Source of the DNA: Rhizobium anhuiense
GTDB lineage: Bacteria > Pseudomonadota > Alphaproteobacteria > Rhizobiales > Rhizobiaceae
Assembly: GCF_003985145.1 (NCBI RefSeq)
Contig: NZ_ML133526.1
Span: 124,001 to 188,000, forward strand
DNA length: 64,000 bases
Direction of reading: 5' to 3'
Part shown: positions 47,597-56,131 of the stretch, piece after piece
Layout of the letters: every line of letters begins with the position of its first letter
Position numbering within the stretch: position 1 is the first letter of the stretch
Made by a program: the position numbers and the translations under genes
The notes under the pieces: model-generated
What the model saw: the letters and a program-made list of their open reading frames with translations, nothing else
The model's database searches: none
Told to the model about the DNA's origin: nothing

Positions 47597-48909
47597 TGAC
47601 CTATTCCTTCATATCCCCGCCAAATGCGGCCCGCTTCGTGCTGAGCAATGCGACGGTGCCCGCCGTCACCGTCGAGCCTGTCGACGTGCCGGTTACGGAA
47701 GGACTCGCCACGGTCGATATCGTCATCAGCGACGGTACGATTGCCGCCATCCGGCCGGCTGGCGCCGCACCCGCCGATTATGCCAGGATCGATCTCAAGG
47801 ACGGCATGGTCTGGCCCTGTTTTGCCGATATCCACACCCATCTCGACAAGGGCCATATCTGGCCGCGTCAGGCTAATCCCGACGGCAGTTTCATGGGCGC
47901 GCTCGATGCCGTCAGGGCCGACCGGGAAGCCAACTGGTCGGCCGCGGACGTGAAACGGCGCATGGAATTCTCGCTGCGCTCCGCCTATGCCCACGGCACC
48001 AGCCTGATCCGCACCCATCTGGATTCGCTGGCGCCCCAGCACCGCATCTCCTTCGAGGTCTTTGCCGAAATCCGCGATGCCTGGAAGGAGAGGATCGCGC
48101 TGCAGGCCGTCGCCCTCTTCCCGCTGGACGCCATGGCGGACAGCTCCTTTTTTACCGATCTTGTCACCGTCGTCCGGCAAACAGGCGGCCTGCTTGGCGG
48201 CGTCACGCGCATGGGGCCGGAGCTCATCTGGCAGCTCGACACGCTCTTCAGGACTGCCGCAGAGCATGGGTTGGATGTCGATCTGCATGTCGACGAGACG
48301 GATGATCGCGGCGCCGAGACGCTGAAGGCGATCGCCGAGGCCGTGCTGCGCAACGGGTTCGAGGGCAAGGTGACCGCCGGCCATTGCTGCTCGCTCGCCC
48401 GCCAGGACGAAGACACCGCCGCGCGCACGGTCGAGCTGGTCGCCAAGGCAGGCATAGCGGTCATCGCGCTGCCAATGTGCAACATGTATCTGCAGGACCG
48501 CTATGCCGGCCGCACCCCGCGCTGGCGCGGCGTCACCCTGTTCCACGAGCTGGCCGCCGCCGGTGTCGCGACCGCGGTCGCCTCCGACAATACCCGCGAC
48601 CCCTTCTATGCCTATGGCGATCTCGATCCGGTGGAGGTCTTCCGCGAGGCCGTGCGGATTCTGCATCTCGACCACCCGCTCGATACCGCGGCGCGTGTCG
48701 TCACCACCTCGCCCGCCGCCATCGTCGGACGGCCGGACAAGGGCCGCATCGCCGCCGGCGATCCGGCCGATCTCGTGCTCTTCAGCGCGCGGCGTTGGAG
48801 TGAATTCCTTTCCCGTCCGCAGTCTGACCGCGTCGTGCTTCGTCGCGGCAAGGTGATCGACCGCAGCCTGCCGGATTACCGTGAACTCGATAGCGTCGTT
48901 GGAGCCTGA
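47596..48909 (+). CDS. Amidohydrolase, cytosine-deaminase-like
   Basis: A 437-aa metal-dependent hydrolase of the CodA/AtzC type. Metal ligands are seen in DIHTHLDKGH, HVDETDD, GHCCSLA and ASDNTRDPF. The N-terminal about 60 residues and the C-terminal 50 make the usual small beta domain. Members deaminate cytosine, isoguanine, triazines or hydrolyse cyclic ureas. Its place within a transporter operon suggests it acts on the imported ring compound. I cannot name the substrate. Confidence 0.85.
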   Translation: MTYSFISPPNAARFVLSNATVPAVTVEPVDVPVTEGLATVDIVISDGTIAAIRPAGAAPADYARIDLKDGMVWPCFADIHTHLDKGHIWPRQANPDGSFMGALDAVRADREANWSAADVKRRMEFSLRSAYAHGTSLIRTHLDSLAPQHRISFEVFAEIRDAWKERIALQAVALFPLDAMADSSFFTDLVTVVRQTGGLLGGVTRMGPELIWQLDTLFRTAAEHGLDVDLHVDETDDRGAETLKAIAEAVLRNGFEGKVTAGHCCSLARQDEDTAARTVELVAKAGIAVIALPMCNMYLQDRYAGRTPRWRGVTLFHELAAAGVATAVASDNTRDPFYAYGDLDPVEVFREAVRILHLDHPLDTAARVVTTSPAAIVGRPDKGRIAAGDPADLVLFSARRWSEFLSRPQSDRVVLRRGKVIDRSLPDYRELDSVVGA

Positions 48910-48910
48910 C

Positions 48911-50320
48911 ATGGCCGATTATCAGAAGATCAAAAAGGAACTCGAAGGCATCGCCGTCGAAGACAATCCGGCGCTCGTGCGCCAGAAGAGCCGGGATTTC
49001 TATTGGTACTCGCCGATCCTGAAGGCGCAGCTCGACAATGTTTCCGCCGATCTCGTCGTCACGCCGAAGACCGAGGAAGAGGTCATCCGGACGCTGAAGA
49101 TCGCCTATGCCCACGACGTGCCGGTCACGCCGCGCGGCGCCGGCACCGGCAATTACGGCCAGGCCATGCCGCTTTCCGGCGGCATCGTGCTGAATCTTGC
49201 CGCCATGGACAAGATCAAGGAGATCCATCCCGGCCGCGTCGTCTGCGAACCCGGCATCGTGCTTGCCCAGCTCGACAAGCAGACCAAGGCCCATTCCGGC
49301 CAGGAGTTGCGCTTCCACCCCTCCACTGCCCAGACGGCGACGGTCGGCGGCTTCATCGCCGGCGGTTCGGGCGGCGTCGGCTCGATCACCTGGGGCGGCT
49401 TGCGCGACCTTGGCAACATCCTGCGCCTGCGCGTCGTCACCATGGAGGCCGAGCCACGTGTGCTCGATCTCACCGGCTGGGATCTCCAGAAAGTCAGCCA
49501 CGCCTACGGCACGAACGGCATCATCACCGAGATCGAGATGCCGCTTGCGCCTGCCTATGACTGGGTCGATGTGCTGGTCGGCTATGACGACTTCATGGAC
49601 GCGGTGCGCTTTTCCGACGCGCTGGCCAAATGCAACGGCATCCTCGTCAAAGAGATCGCGCCGATCGCGGCTCCCATTCCTTACGACTATTTCACCCGCC
49701 ACAAGCCCTACATCCGTCAGGGCCAGTCGATCGTCGTGCTGATGATCGCGCCGCACTCCCTGGATGCCTTTCTTGCCTTCACCGCGGCGCAGAAGGGCGA
49801 GATCATGTTCCGCTCCGACACGGTGGAAAGCATGCGCGGCATTCCGCATGCCTATGAGCTGGCCTGGAACCACACGACATTGCGCGCCCTTAAGGTCGAC
49901 CCGAACTTTACCTATCTTCAGGTGCAATATCCGGGACCGGACCATGTCGCCAAGGTGCGAAAGATGGTGGAGATCTTCGGCGACGAAGTGCCGGGTCATC
50001 TCGAATTCATCAAATTCGACGGCCAGATCCAGTGCTCCGGCCTGCCGCTGGTGCGCTACACCACCGAGGAGCGGCTGGAAGAGATCATCAAGATCCACCA
50101 GGACAATGGATGCCCGATCTTCAACCCGCACCGCTATACGCTTGAGGAAGGCGGCATGAAGCGCACCGACACGGTGCAGCTCGCCTTCAAGCAGGAAACC
50201 GATCCGAAAGGCCTGCTCAATCCCGGCAAGATGATTGCCTGGGAAAATCCCGATTTCGATTTCAACGCCGGCAAGAACTATCTCTTCCCCGGTCTCGCGG
50301 CCCTGATGGAGGCTTCATGA
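48911..50320 (+). CDS. FAD-binding oxidase (FAD_binding_4 / GlcD-like)
   Basis: A 469-aa flavoprotein. The FAD_binding_4 domain covers about 35-215, with PRGAGTGNYGQAMPLSGG and the second flavin-contact region FHPSTAQTATVGG. A cap or C-terminal domain ends in NPGKMI. It has no signal peptide. The family oxidises hydroxy acids or alcohols, but this branch lies with amidohydrolases and may oxidise a ring-opened product. It starts 1 bp after the previous stop and overlaps the next gene by 4 bp. Confidence 0.82.
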   Translation: MADYQKIKKELEGIAVEDNPALVRQKSRDFYWYSPILKAQLDNVSADLVVTPKTEEEVIRTLKIAYAHDVPVTPRGAGTGNYGQAMPLSGGIVLNLAAMDKIKEIHPGRVVCEPGIVLAQLDKQTKAHSGQELRFHPSTAQTATVGGFIAGGSGGVGSITWGGLRDLGNILRLRVVTMEAEPRVLDLTGWDLQKVSHAYGTNGIITEIEMPLAPAYDWVDVLVGYDDFMDAVRFSDALAKCNGILVKEIAPIAAPIPYDYFTRHKPYIRQGQSIVVLMIAPHSLDAFLAFTAAQKGEIMFRSDTVESMRGIPHAYELAWNHTTLRALKVDPNFTYLQVQYPGPDHVAKVRKMVEIFGDEVPGHLEFIKFDGQIQCSGLPLVRYTTEERLEEIIKIHQDNGCPIFNPHRYTLEEGGMKRTDTVQLAFKQETDPKGLLNPGKMIAWENPDFDFNAGKNYLFPGLAALMEAS

Positions 50321-50898
50321 GGGTTCTCGTCCTCCACTCTCACCCGGTCGAGGAAAGTTACGGCAAGGCGCTCTACCGGCAGACCGTCGAGAGCCTTGAG
50401 AAGGCCGGGCATACGGTGGACGGCTGCGACCTTTACGAAGAGCAGTTCGATCCGGTGCTCTCACGCCGCGACCGGCTCGTCTATCACGACTATCCGGAAA
50501 ATCTGAAGCTGGTGGAATCGCATGTCGAGCGGCTGAAGGCGGCCGAGGGGCTGGTGATCTGCACCCCGATCTGGAATTTCGGCTTTCCGGCAATTCTGAA
50601 GGGATATTTCGACCGCGTATGGCTGCCGGGCGTTTCCTTCGAACTGGTCAACGGCAAGGTAGAATCGCGGCTGCGCCACATCCGCAAGCTCGCCGCCGTC
50701 CTGACCTATGGCGCAACGCCCTTCCGCGCCTTTGCAGCCGGCAACCCGCCGAAGAAGATCGTCAAGAGAGTGCTGAGGGCGCAGATCAATCCGGTGAGGC
50801 CGGTGACCTTCCTCGCCCATTACGACATGAACAATTGCACGCCGGAGACGCGGGCAAAATTCCTCACCCGCGTCGGAGACGCGATGGAGCGCTTTTAA
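50317..50898 (+). CDS. NAD(P)H-dependent oxidoreductase, flavodoxin fold (NQO-like)
   Basis: A 193-aa protein of the Flavodoxin_2 family with an FMN/FAD phosphate loop near the N-terminus (HSHPVEESYGKAL) and CTPIWNFGFPAILKGYFDRV. It could re-reduce or supply flavin for the neighbouring oxidase, or reduce a quinone-like intermediate. It overlaps the oxidase gene by 4 bp, and its stop overlaps that of the converging RidA gene by 4 bp. Confidence 0.85.
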   Translation: MRVLVLHSHPVEESYGKALYRQTVESLEKAGHTVDGCDLYEEQFDPVLSRRDRLVYHDYPENLKLVESHVERLKAAEGLVICTPIWNFGFPAILKGYFDRVWLPGVSFELVNGKVESRLRHIRKLAAVLTYGATPFRAFAAGNPPKKIVKRVLRAQINPVRPVTFLAHYDMNNCTPETRAKFLTRVGDAMERF

Positions 50899-51284
50899 AA
50901 AATCTTCGCCGCCGTCACCTCGACCTCCACGAAGAATTCCGGCCGCGTAAAGCCGCCGACGACGATCAGAGTGGAAACCGGCTTCGGATCGAGGGTATAG
51001 CGATCCCGCACGGCCATATAGGCCGGAAAGTCTTCGCGCCGGGTGACGAACCCCGAAATGCGGATGACATCGGCAAAACTCATCTCCGCCTCTTCGAGGA
51101 TCGCCTTGATCGCCTCGAAGCAGAGTTCCGCCTGCGCGGCCACGTCGCTCGGAACAGTATCGTCGAGACCGATACCTAACTGGCCCGAAGTGACCAACAG
51201 CGATGCGCCGGGCGGCACGAGCAGGCCGTGATTGTAATTCCCGAAAGGCCGGCGCACCGAGGCCGGATTGAAGGTCTTCTTCAT
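50895..51284 (-). CDS. RidA-family protein (YjgF/YER057c/UK114)
   Basis: A 129-aa protein with the family Arg in GFTRPEFFVEVEVTA, which in RidA enzymes hydrolyses enamine/imine intermediates to ketones and ammonia. The ATG at 51284 gives the standard length. It is convergent with the amidohydrolase-oxidase operon. RidA-like RutC proteins work in pyrimidine breakdown, which fits a nitrogen-heterocycle role, though the opposite strand implies separate control. Confidence 0.82.
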   Translation of the reverse strand: MKKTFNPASVRRPFGNYNHGLLVPPGASLLVTSGQLGIGLDDTVPSDVAAQAELCFEAIKAILEEAEMSFADVIRISGFVTRREDFPAYMAVRDRYTLDPKPVSTLIVVGGFTRPEFFVEVEVTAAKIF

Positions 51285-51381
51285 CGATCGCTCTGAAATT
51301 TTCTCATAGGCCTGCAAATACCGCACCCTACAGGACGCGGCGGGATATGAGAATATCGCCACCGCCCATTATGTCTTGTGA

Positions 51382-51402
51382 CAAGGCAGGATGAATGCCT
51401 TG
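51382..51402 (-). terminator. Possible terminator of the CUT1/nanEK operon
   Basis: CAAGGCA, 7-base loop, TGCCTTG: a perfect 7-bp stem 9 bp after the permease stop at 51411. It lacks a T-run, so termination may be partial or Rho-assisted. Confidence 0.35.
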
Positions 51403-51410
51403 AACGGATA

Positions 51411-52232
51411 CTAGCCCTTGACAGCACCCGAGATCATCGAGCCGGAAATCTGCCGATACATGAGGAGGCCTAGAAAGGCTGGAGGCAGCGCGCCGAGGAT
51501 CATCACGGCCGATGCCGTCCCCCATTGTACGCCGCCGCCGCTTGCCGCAAAAAAGAAGGAAGCGCCAACGGTCATCGGCACCGCCTTGTTTGTCGTCAGC
51601 ATCAGACCGAAGAGGAACTCGTTCCAGGCGGTGATAAAGCCGAAGATGAAGGTCGTCACCAGTGCAGGACGCACGACCGGCCGAATGATGCGGATCATGA
51701 TCTGAAACGAATTCGCGCCATCCACCTTTGCCGCTTCGTCCAGTTCGAGCGGGACGTCGGAAATCGCATTGACGAGAATGACAAGCGCCAGCGGTGTGTT
51801 GACGATGGTCAGGATCAGGCCGAGACCGAGCTGGGTATCGAGCAAACCGAGCCATTGGTACATCATGTAGAGCGGGATGGCGAAAATGATCAGCGGCACG
51901 GCGCGCAGATTGACGATGATCGGCAGCAGCGTGTGCTTGCCCGCTTCGCTCCTGGCGATCGCATAGGCCGCGGGAAAGGCGAGCATGATCGCAAGCCCCG
52001 TGCCGATCAACGAAGCGACGGTGCTGTTCCAGAGGTAGGAATAGATATTGAAACGGTCCGTCTGCGTTAAAACCCGCAGGTAGTTTTCGAGAGTCGGCTG
52101 GCTGATCCACAAACCAGGATTGACCGACAGTTCGCGCGCGCTTTTGAACGACGTGACGAGCGTGACGATGATCGGAAAATTCATCGCAAGAGCTGCGGCG
52201 GCAAAAACGATCCAGCGGAGCGTGTTCATCAT
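51411..52232 (-). CDS. CUT1 ABC transporter permease (MalG-like)
   Basis: A 273-aa inner-membrane protein with six helices and EAA loop ELDEAAKVDGANSFQIMIRI. It is last gene of the leftward operon nanEK - binding protein - two permeases. No ATPase gene lies in the operon, so it needs one encoded elsewhere, for example the UgpC-type protein at 37469. Confidence 0.9.
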   Translation of the reverse strand: MMNTLRWIVFAAAALAMNFPIIVTLVTSFKSARELSVNPGLWISQPTLENYLRVLTQTDRFNIYSYLWNSTVASLIGTGLAIMLAFPAAYAIARSEAGKHTLLPIIVNLRAVPLIIFAIPLYMMYQWLGLLDTQLGLGLILTIVNTPLALVILVNAISDVPLELDEAAKVDGANSFQIMIRIIRPVVRPALVTTFIFGFITAWNEFLFGLMLTTNKAVPMTVGASFFFAASGGGVQWGTASAVMILGALPPAFLGLLMYRQISGSMISGAVKG

Positions 52233-52235
52233 CGC

Positions 52236-53102
52236 TCACGTCCTCCTGCGGCCGGCCAGCCAGTTGAGGCTATAGAGCACGAGCAGCGAGGCAAGGAAGA
52301 GAACAACGGAAGCCGCCACCGCCTTGCCGATCGCACCCTCCTTGAAAAATGCCTGATAGATATAGATCGACAGCGACATGGTCGAGCCGCCCGCACCGCT
52401 GCCGGTCAACGCGTAGACGTTGTCGAAAACACGAAAGCCGTCGATGAAGCGAATGAAGAAGGCGATCATGAGCGTCGGCAGCATCAGCGGCAGCTCGATA
52501 AACCAAAGCAGCTTGATTGCCGACGCGCCGTCGAGGGCGGCCGCCTCGCGCACGTCGAGCGGCACGGCGACATAGGCCATGTAAAACAGCAGAAAGGCAA
52601 ACGGCGTCCATTGCAGCGTTTCGACCACGGTCAGCGTCCAGAATGCGTGAGCGACGTCGAGGAAGGCCGGGCTGTCGCCGAACCACTCGAAGAGATAATA
52701 GGGCACCGGCCCGGCAAATTCGTGCAGCACCAGGCGATACATCAGTCCGATCATGGCCGGCGCCACCATGAGCGGCAGCATGAGGGGCGCCATAAGGACC
52801 GAGCGCTTTGACAGAAGAGGCGCCAGAAAAATCGCAAGAAACAGGCCGAGCAGGCATTCGATAAGCGCCGTCAAGATGCCGAAGCGCAGCGAAAAGAAAA
52901 TGGCGCGCCAGAAATCCCGATCGGCAAGCACCGCCAGGTAATTGCCGAAGCCGCTCAGCGTCGGACTTCGCAGTGTCTGGAAATCGACCGTCGAGACGGA
53001 ATAGATGATGTTGATGACTGCGGGAAATCCGAGGAACAGCAGCAGGAAACCCACGAGCGGCGTGAGATAGGCTCTTCCCTCGGCACGTCTTACTATGGCC
53101 AT
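52236..53102 (-). CDS. CUT1 ABC transporter permease (MalF-like)
   Basis: A 288-aa permease with six helices and EAA loop DVREAAALDGASAIKLLWFI. The start at 53102 (MAIVRRAEG) is used; the open frame to 53162 would run through the stem-loop at 53121-53153 and into the binding-protein gene. The MalG partner is 3 bp downstream. Confidence 0.88.
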   Translation of the reverse strand: MAIVRRAEGRAYLTPLVGFLLLFLGFPAVINIIYSVSTVDFQTLRSPTLSGFGNYLAVLADRDFWRAIFFSLRFGILTALIECLLGLFLAIFLAPLLSKRSVLMAPLMLPLMVAPAMIGLMYRLVLHEFAGPVPYYLFEWFGDSPAFLDVAHAFWTLTVVETLQWTPFAFLLFYMAYVAVPLDVREAAALDGASAIKLLWFIELPLMLPTLMIAFFIRFIDGFRVFDNVYALTGSGAGGSTMSLSIYIYQAFFKEGAIGKAVAASVVLFLASLLVLYSLNWLAGRRRT

Positions 53103-53120
53103 TTCGATCCGCCGGCTGGG

Positions 53121-53153
53121 GCCGGATGCCCTGCAAAAGACAGGGCGTCCGGC
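53121..53153 (-). promoter_or_regulatory. Intercistronic stem-loop after the binding-protein gene
   Basis: GCCGGATGCCCTG, loop of 7, CAGGGCGTCCGGC: a 13-bp stem with one wobble pair, lying between the binding-protein stop (53159) and the permease start (53102). Confidence 0.65.
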
Positions 53154-53158
53154 GAATA

Positions 53159-54490
53159 TCACTTCTTCAGGAGGTCCTGCATGCCAGCCTTCGCATGAGC
53201 CAGCGCGTCATCAAGGCTCTGCTGGCCCGACCAGTAGCCGGTGAACTCTTTCGCCTGCAATTCGTAGACGGAGAGTGCGTTAGCCGAAGTCGCACCGTTC
53301 ATCACGTAGCCGTACCTGCTGGCAAACTCGCCGAGTTTGACGAGATCAGGACGTTCCTTGGCGACTTTCGCCACCACGTCGGGCGCAAGAGCCGGAGAGC
53401 CGCCGCTTCGTGCATAGAGCAGGGCCGCATCCTCGGTCGCCAGCCACTTCAGGAATTTGACGGCGCCGTCCTTGTTCTTGGCGTTCTTGTTGAGGCCGAG
53501 ACCAAGACCGTGAATATGGTCGGCGCGTCCGTTCGGCCCGGCCGGCGGTGCCACAATACCGGTGACGTCGGCAACTGCGGGGGTTTTCTCGGCATTGGTG
53601 AGATCCGCCGCAGCGGCATTCCACTGAAGTGCCGTGGCAGCCTGCCCGGCACCGTAGGCGGCATTGGTCTCGGCATATTCATAGCTCAGCGAATCCTTAG
53701 GCGAAGCGCCGGCGTCGTAAAGCTTCTTGTAGAGTTCAAGGCCAGTCTTGTAGGCATCGGAATCAACGGTGACATTGCCGTCCTTGTCGGTCCAGTCTGC
53801 GCCATAGGAGCGCGGCAGCGACTGGAACACCATCATGTTGAAGAGCAGGTTCTTCATCTGCAATACGGTGCCATAACGCACGGGGCTTTCGGAATTCACC
53901 TGCTTCGAGAAGTAGAGAGCCGTTGCCGCCCAGTCGTCCCAGGTCCAGTTATCCGGGTCCTTCGGCTGCAATTCCTTGCCGAGATACTGCTTGGAGATTT
54001 CAGCATATTTCGCCTTTGCCGCATCGTCCTTCATCAGCGCATCGATCAGATCCTTGCGATAATACATGAAGTGCAGCGACAGATCTGTCGGCACTCCATA
54101 TTGCTTGCCGTCGAACTGCATGGTCTTCAGCACGGATTCGCCAAACGTCTTTGCGGCATCGCTACCGAGGTCGACTGGCTCCATGTACGGTGCATAACGG
54201 CCGATCGAGTAGGTGGCAACGAGGTTGATGTCAAAGGCAGTCGACCCCGCTGCCATGTCGGCCTGCAGCTTGTCGTAGAAGCCCTCCCGGTTGAAGAATA
54301 AGAGTTCGACCTTGTCGGCGTCGCTGATGCCCGCAGTGGCGTTGTAGGCTTCGACGGTCGCACGAAGCGCCGTTTCTTCCGAACCACCCGGCCAGCCAAG
54401 AACGGTCACTGTCGCATTCGAGGTGCCCGGCAAAGCAACGCTTGCGAGAAGCAGGGCAAGGGCTGATAAGGACGTTCTGTTCAATGTCAT
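53159..54490 (-). CDS. CUT1 ABC transporter substrate-binding protein
   Basis: A 443-aa periplasmic protein of the SBP_bac_1 family. A Sec signal peptide ends near 26 (SNAT), followed by VTVLGWPGGSEE and a late GAVKFLKWLATEDAA segment. It lies 53 bp after the fused nanEK gene, so an amino sugar or its glycoside is a reasonable ligand; this is inference from context. Confidence 0.87.
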   Translation of the reverse strand: MTLNRTSLSALALLLASVALPGTSNATVTVLGWPGGSEETALRATVEAYNATAGISDADKVELLFFNREGFYDKLQADMAAGSTAFDINLVATYSIGRYAPYMEPVDLGSDAAKTFGESVLKTMQFDGKQYGVPTDLSLHFMYYRKDLIDALMKDDAAKAKYAEISKQYLGKELQPKDPDNWTWDDWAATALYFSKQVNSESPVRYGTVLQMKNLLFNMMVFQSLPRSYGADWTDKDGNVTVDSDAYKTGLELYKKLYDAGASPKDSLSYEYAETNAAYGAGQAATALQWNAAAADLTNAEKTPAVADVTGIVAPPAGPNGRADHIHGLGLGLNKNAKNKDGAVKFLKWLATEDAALLYARSGGSPALAPDVVAKVAKERPDLVKLGEFASRYGYVMNGATSANALSVYELQAKEFTGYWSGQQSLDDALAHAKAGMQDLLKK

Positions 54491-54543
54491 CGTAGTTCCC
54501 TTTCTCTTATTGTTACGTCTGAATCCATGTTTTCTGGAATTAT

Positions 54544-56070
54544 TCAGTCACGTCGCACTGCCAGGCTCGCCACGCCGACGATGCCGGCACGGCTGCCGAG
54601 CCTGGCGGGTACGAGAACGGGCGTCAGCCGGGCGTCGATACCCGCAAGGCAATCACGAATCCGGTCGAGGTAGGCCACTGCAAGGCCGATGCCGCCACCG
54701 ATGACGATATGCTTGGGATCGAGCATCATTTGGATATCGCAGCAGAGCGTCGCTGCGCGGAATGCCGATTGCGAGATGATCGCCTCGGCCCAGGCCTCAC
54801 CGCTGTTGGCATGCTCGAAAACCTCGGCGGCGGTCGCCTGATGCCCGGCCTTTGCAGCCTCGGCCGCTATCCAGCGGCCCGACGTCTGGTCTTCCAAAGG
54901 CGACTGCCCGGCGGACGGACCACGGATCAGCCCGAAATGACCGGCAAGCCCGGCAAGTGGGCGCCCGTTGACAATGATGCCGCCGCCGATGCCGGTCGAG
55001 ATGGTGAGGAACACCAGATCGCCGCCATCGCCGGCACCAAACCTGTATTCTCCCCAGGCGGCCGCCTGCGCATCGTTGACGGCAAAAACCGGTTTACCGA
55101 AGGTCGCCGTCGCCTTATCGACCAGCGGATAGCGATCGGGAATGCCGAGCGTCGCCGGATTGAGCGCCGACCAGCATCCATCCTGAATGAAGCCCGTCAC
55201 CGCGATGCCGACACGCGAATAGCGATCCGTCCATGATCGGATAGAGTCGGCGATCATGGCAAGCCAGGCATCGGGGCCCATATCCCGCACCGTCGGCACC
55301 GTAATTTCAGCCAGCACTTCGCCGCCCCTGACCAGAGCCACCATCGTCTTCGTGCCGCCGATATCGATTGCAAGCGCCGTTTGGGTATCGTCGGCATCAT
55401 AGGCCGCAGCGACGGCGTCGCGAAACCACGACGTCACGTGCTCGGTGCGCGTGATCGCCGAGCCTACGACGACGGCAAAAGCCCCGGCCTTGGCTGCGGC
55501 GGCAGCCTGCTCCACCGTGCGGATACGACCCTCGGCTATGACATAAGGCGTCAGCGTGTGCATGGCTGTGATCAGGCCGATATCCGGATCGACAGGCTCA
55601 GGCCCGCCGACATAGCCGGACAGCGTGGTGCCGACGAAATCGACGCCGGCCGCCAGGGCGTTGCGCGCATCTTCGAGGTTCGAACAGTCGGCCATCGTCA
55701 GCTTGCCCCTTGTCTTAATCGCCTGCACCAGATTCTGGACGGAGACGGGACGCAGGCGATCCGTGGCGTCGAAGGCGACGATATCGGCGCCCGCATCGAC
55801 CAGCGCTTCGGCATCGGCAACGAACGGCGTGATGCGCACCGGACTGTCATCGAGATCGCGTTTGACGATGCCGATGATCGGCACGTTCACGGCCGGACGA
55901 ACGGCCTTCACATAGGCGATGGATTCGATCCGCAACGCTTTTGCACCGGCATCGACGGCGGCCTTGGCGAACCCCGTCACGAATTCAGCCGTGTCCGTAG
56001 GACCGCCCGGAACCGGCTGGCAGGAAACGATAAGGCTCTTTTTGATGTCGTCGCGCTGCAATCGTGACAC
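54544..56070 (-). CDS. nanEK: Fused N-acetylmannosamine-6-P epimerase / ROK-family kinase (NanE-NanK)
   Basis: A 508-aa fusion. Residues 1-226 are a NanE-type TIM barrel (IESIAYVKAVR, VPIIGIVKRD with K70, VIAEGRIRT). Residues 231-508 are a ROK kinase (DIGGTKT at 236-242, catalytic D333 in VNDAQAA, GHFGLI). NanK phosphorylates N-acetylmannosamine and NanE converts the phosphate to GlcNAc-6-P. The usual ROK zinc cluster (CxCGxxGCxE) after the His is absent: GPSAGQSPLEDQTSGR stands in its place. The epimerase half is sure; the kinase substrate is less so. It is first gene of the leftward transporter operon, preceded by an operator cluster. Confidence 0.85.
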   Translation of the reverse strand: MSRLQRDDIKKSLIVSCQPVPGGPTDTAEFVTGFAKAAVDAGAKALRIESIAYVKAVRPAVNVPIIGIVKRDLDDSPVRITPFVADAEALVDAGADIVAFDATDRLRPVSVQNLVQAIKTRGKLTMADCSNLEDARNALAAGVDFVGTTLSGYVGGPEPVDPDIGLITAMHTLTPYVIAEGRIRTVEQAAAAAKAGAFAVVVGSAITRTEHVTSWFRDAVAAAYDADDTQTALAIDIGGTKTMVALVRGGEVLAEITVPTVRDMGPDAWLAMIADSIRSWTDRYSRVGIAVTGFIQDGCWSALNPATLGIPDRYPLVDKATATFGKPVFAVNDAQAAAWGEYRFGAGDGGDLVFLTISTGIGGGIIVNGRPLAGLAGHFGLIRGPSAGQSPLEDQTSGRWIAAEAAKAGHQATAAEVFEHANSGEAWAEAIISQSAFRAATLCCDIQMMLDPKHIVIGGGIGLAVAYLDRIRDCLAGIDARLTPVLVPARLGSRAGIVGVASLAVRRD

Positions 56071-56097
56071 TCCATTTCGGCATCACGATAGTTAGAA

Positions 56098-56131
56098 AAT
56101 ACCAGATTACAACCAGTTTATAACTGGTATT
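56098..56131 (-). promoter_or_regulatory. Operator cluster upstream of nanEK
   Basis: AATACCAG (56098-56105) and CTGGTATT (56124-56131) form an 8-bp inverted repeat. Inside it, ACCAGTT-TAT-AACTGGT (56112-56128) is a perfect 17-bp palindrome. The octamer CTGGTATT recurs upstream of the GntR gene at 56943. The cluster lies between the GntR stop and nanEK, so it should control the nanEK operon. Confidence 0.65.

Noticed and set aside
44771..48912. Two roughly 500-codon frames antisense to the NMT1 receptor/ATPase and the CodA-like gene
   Set aside because: Shadows of clearly conserved forward genes; no start signals.
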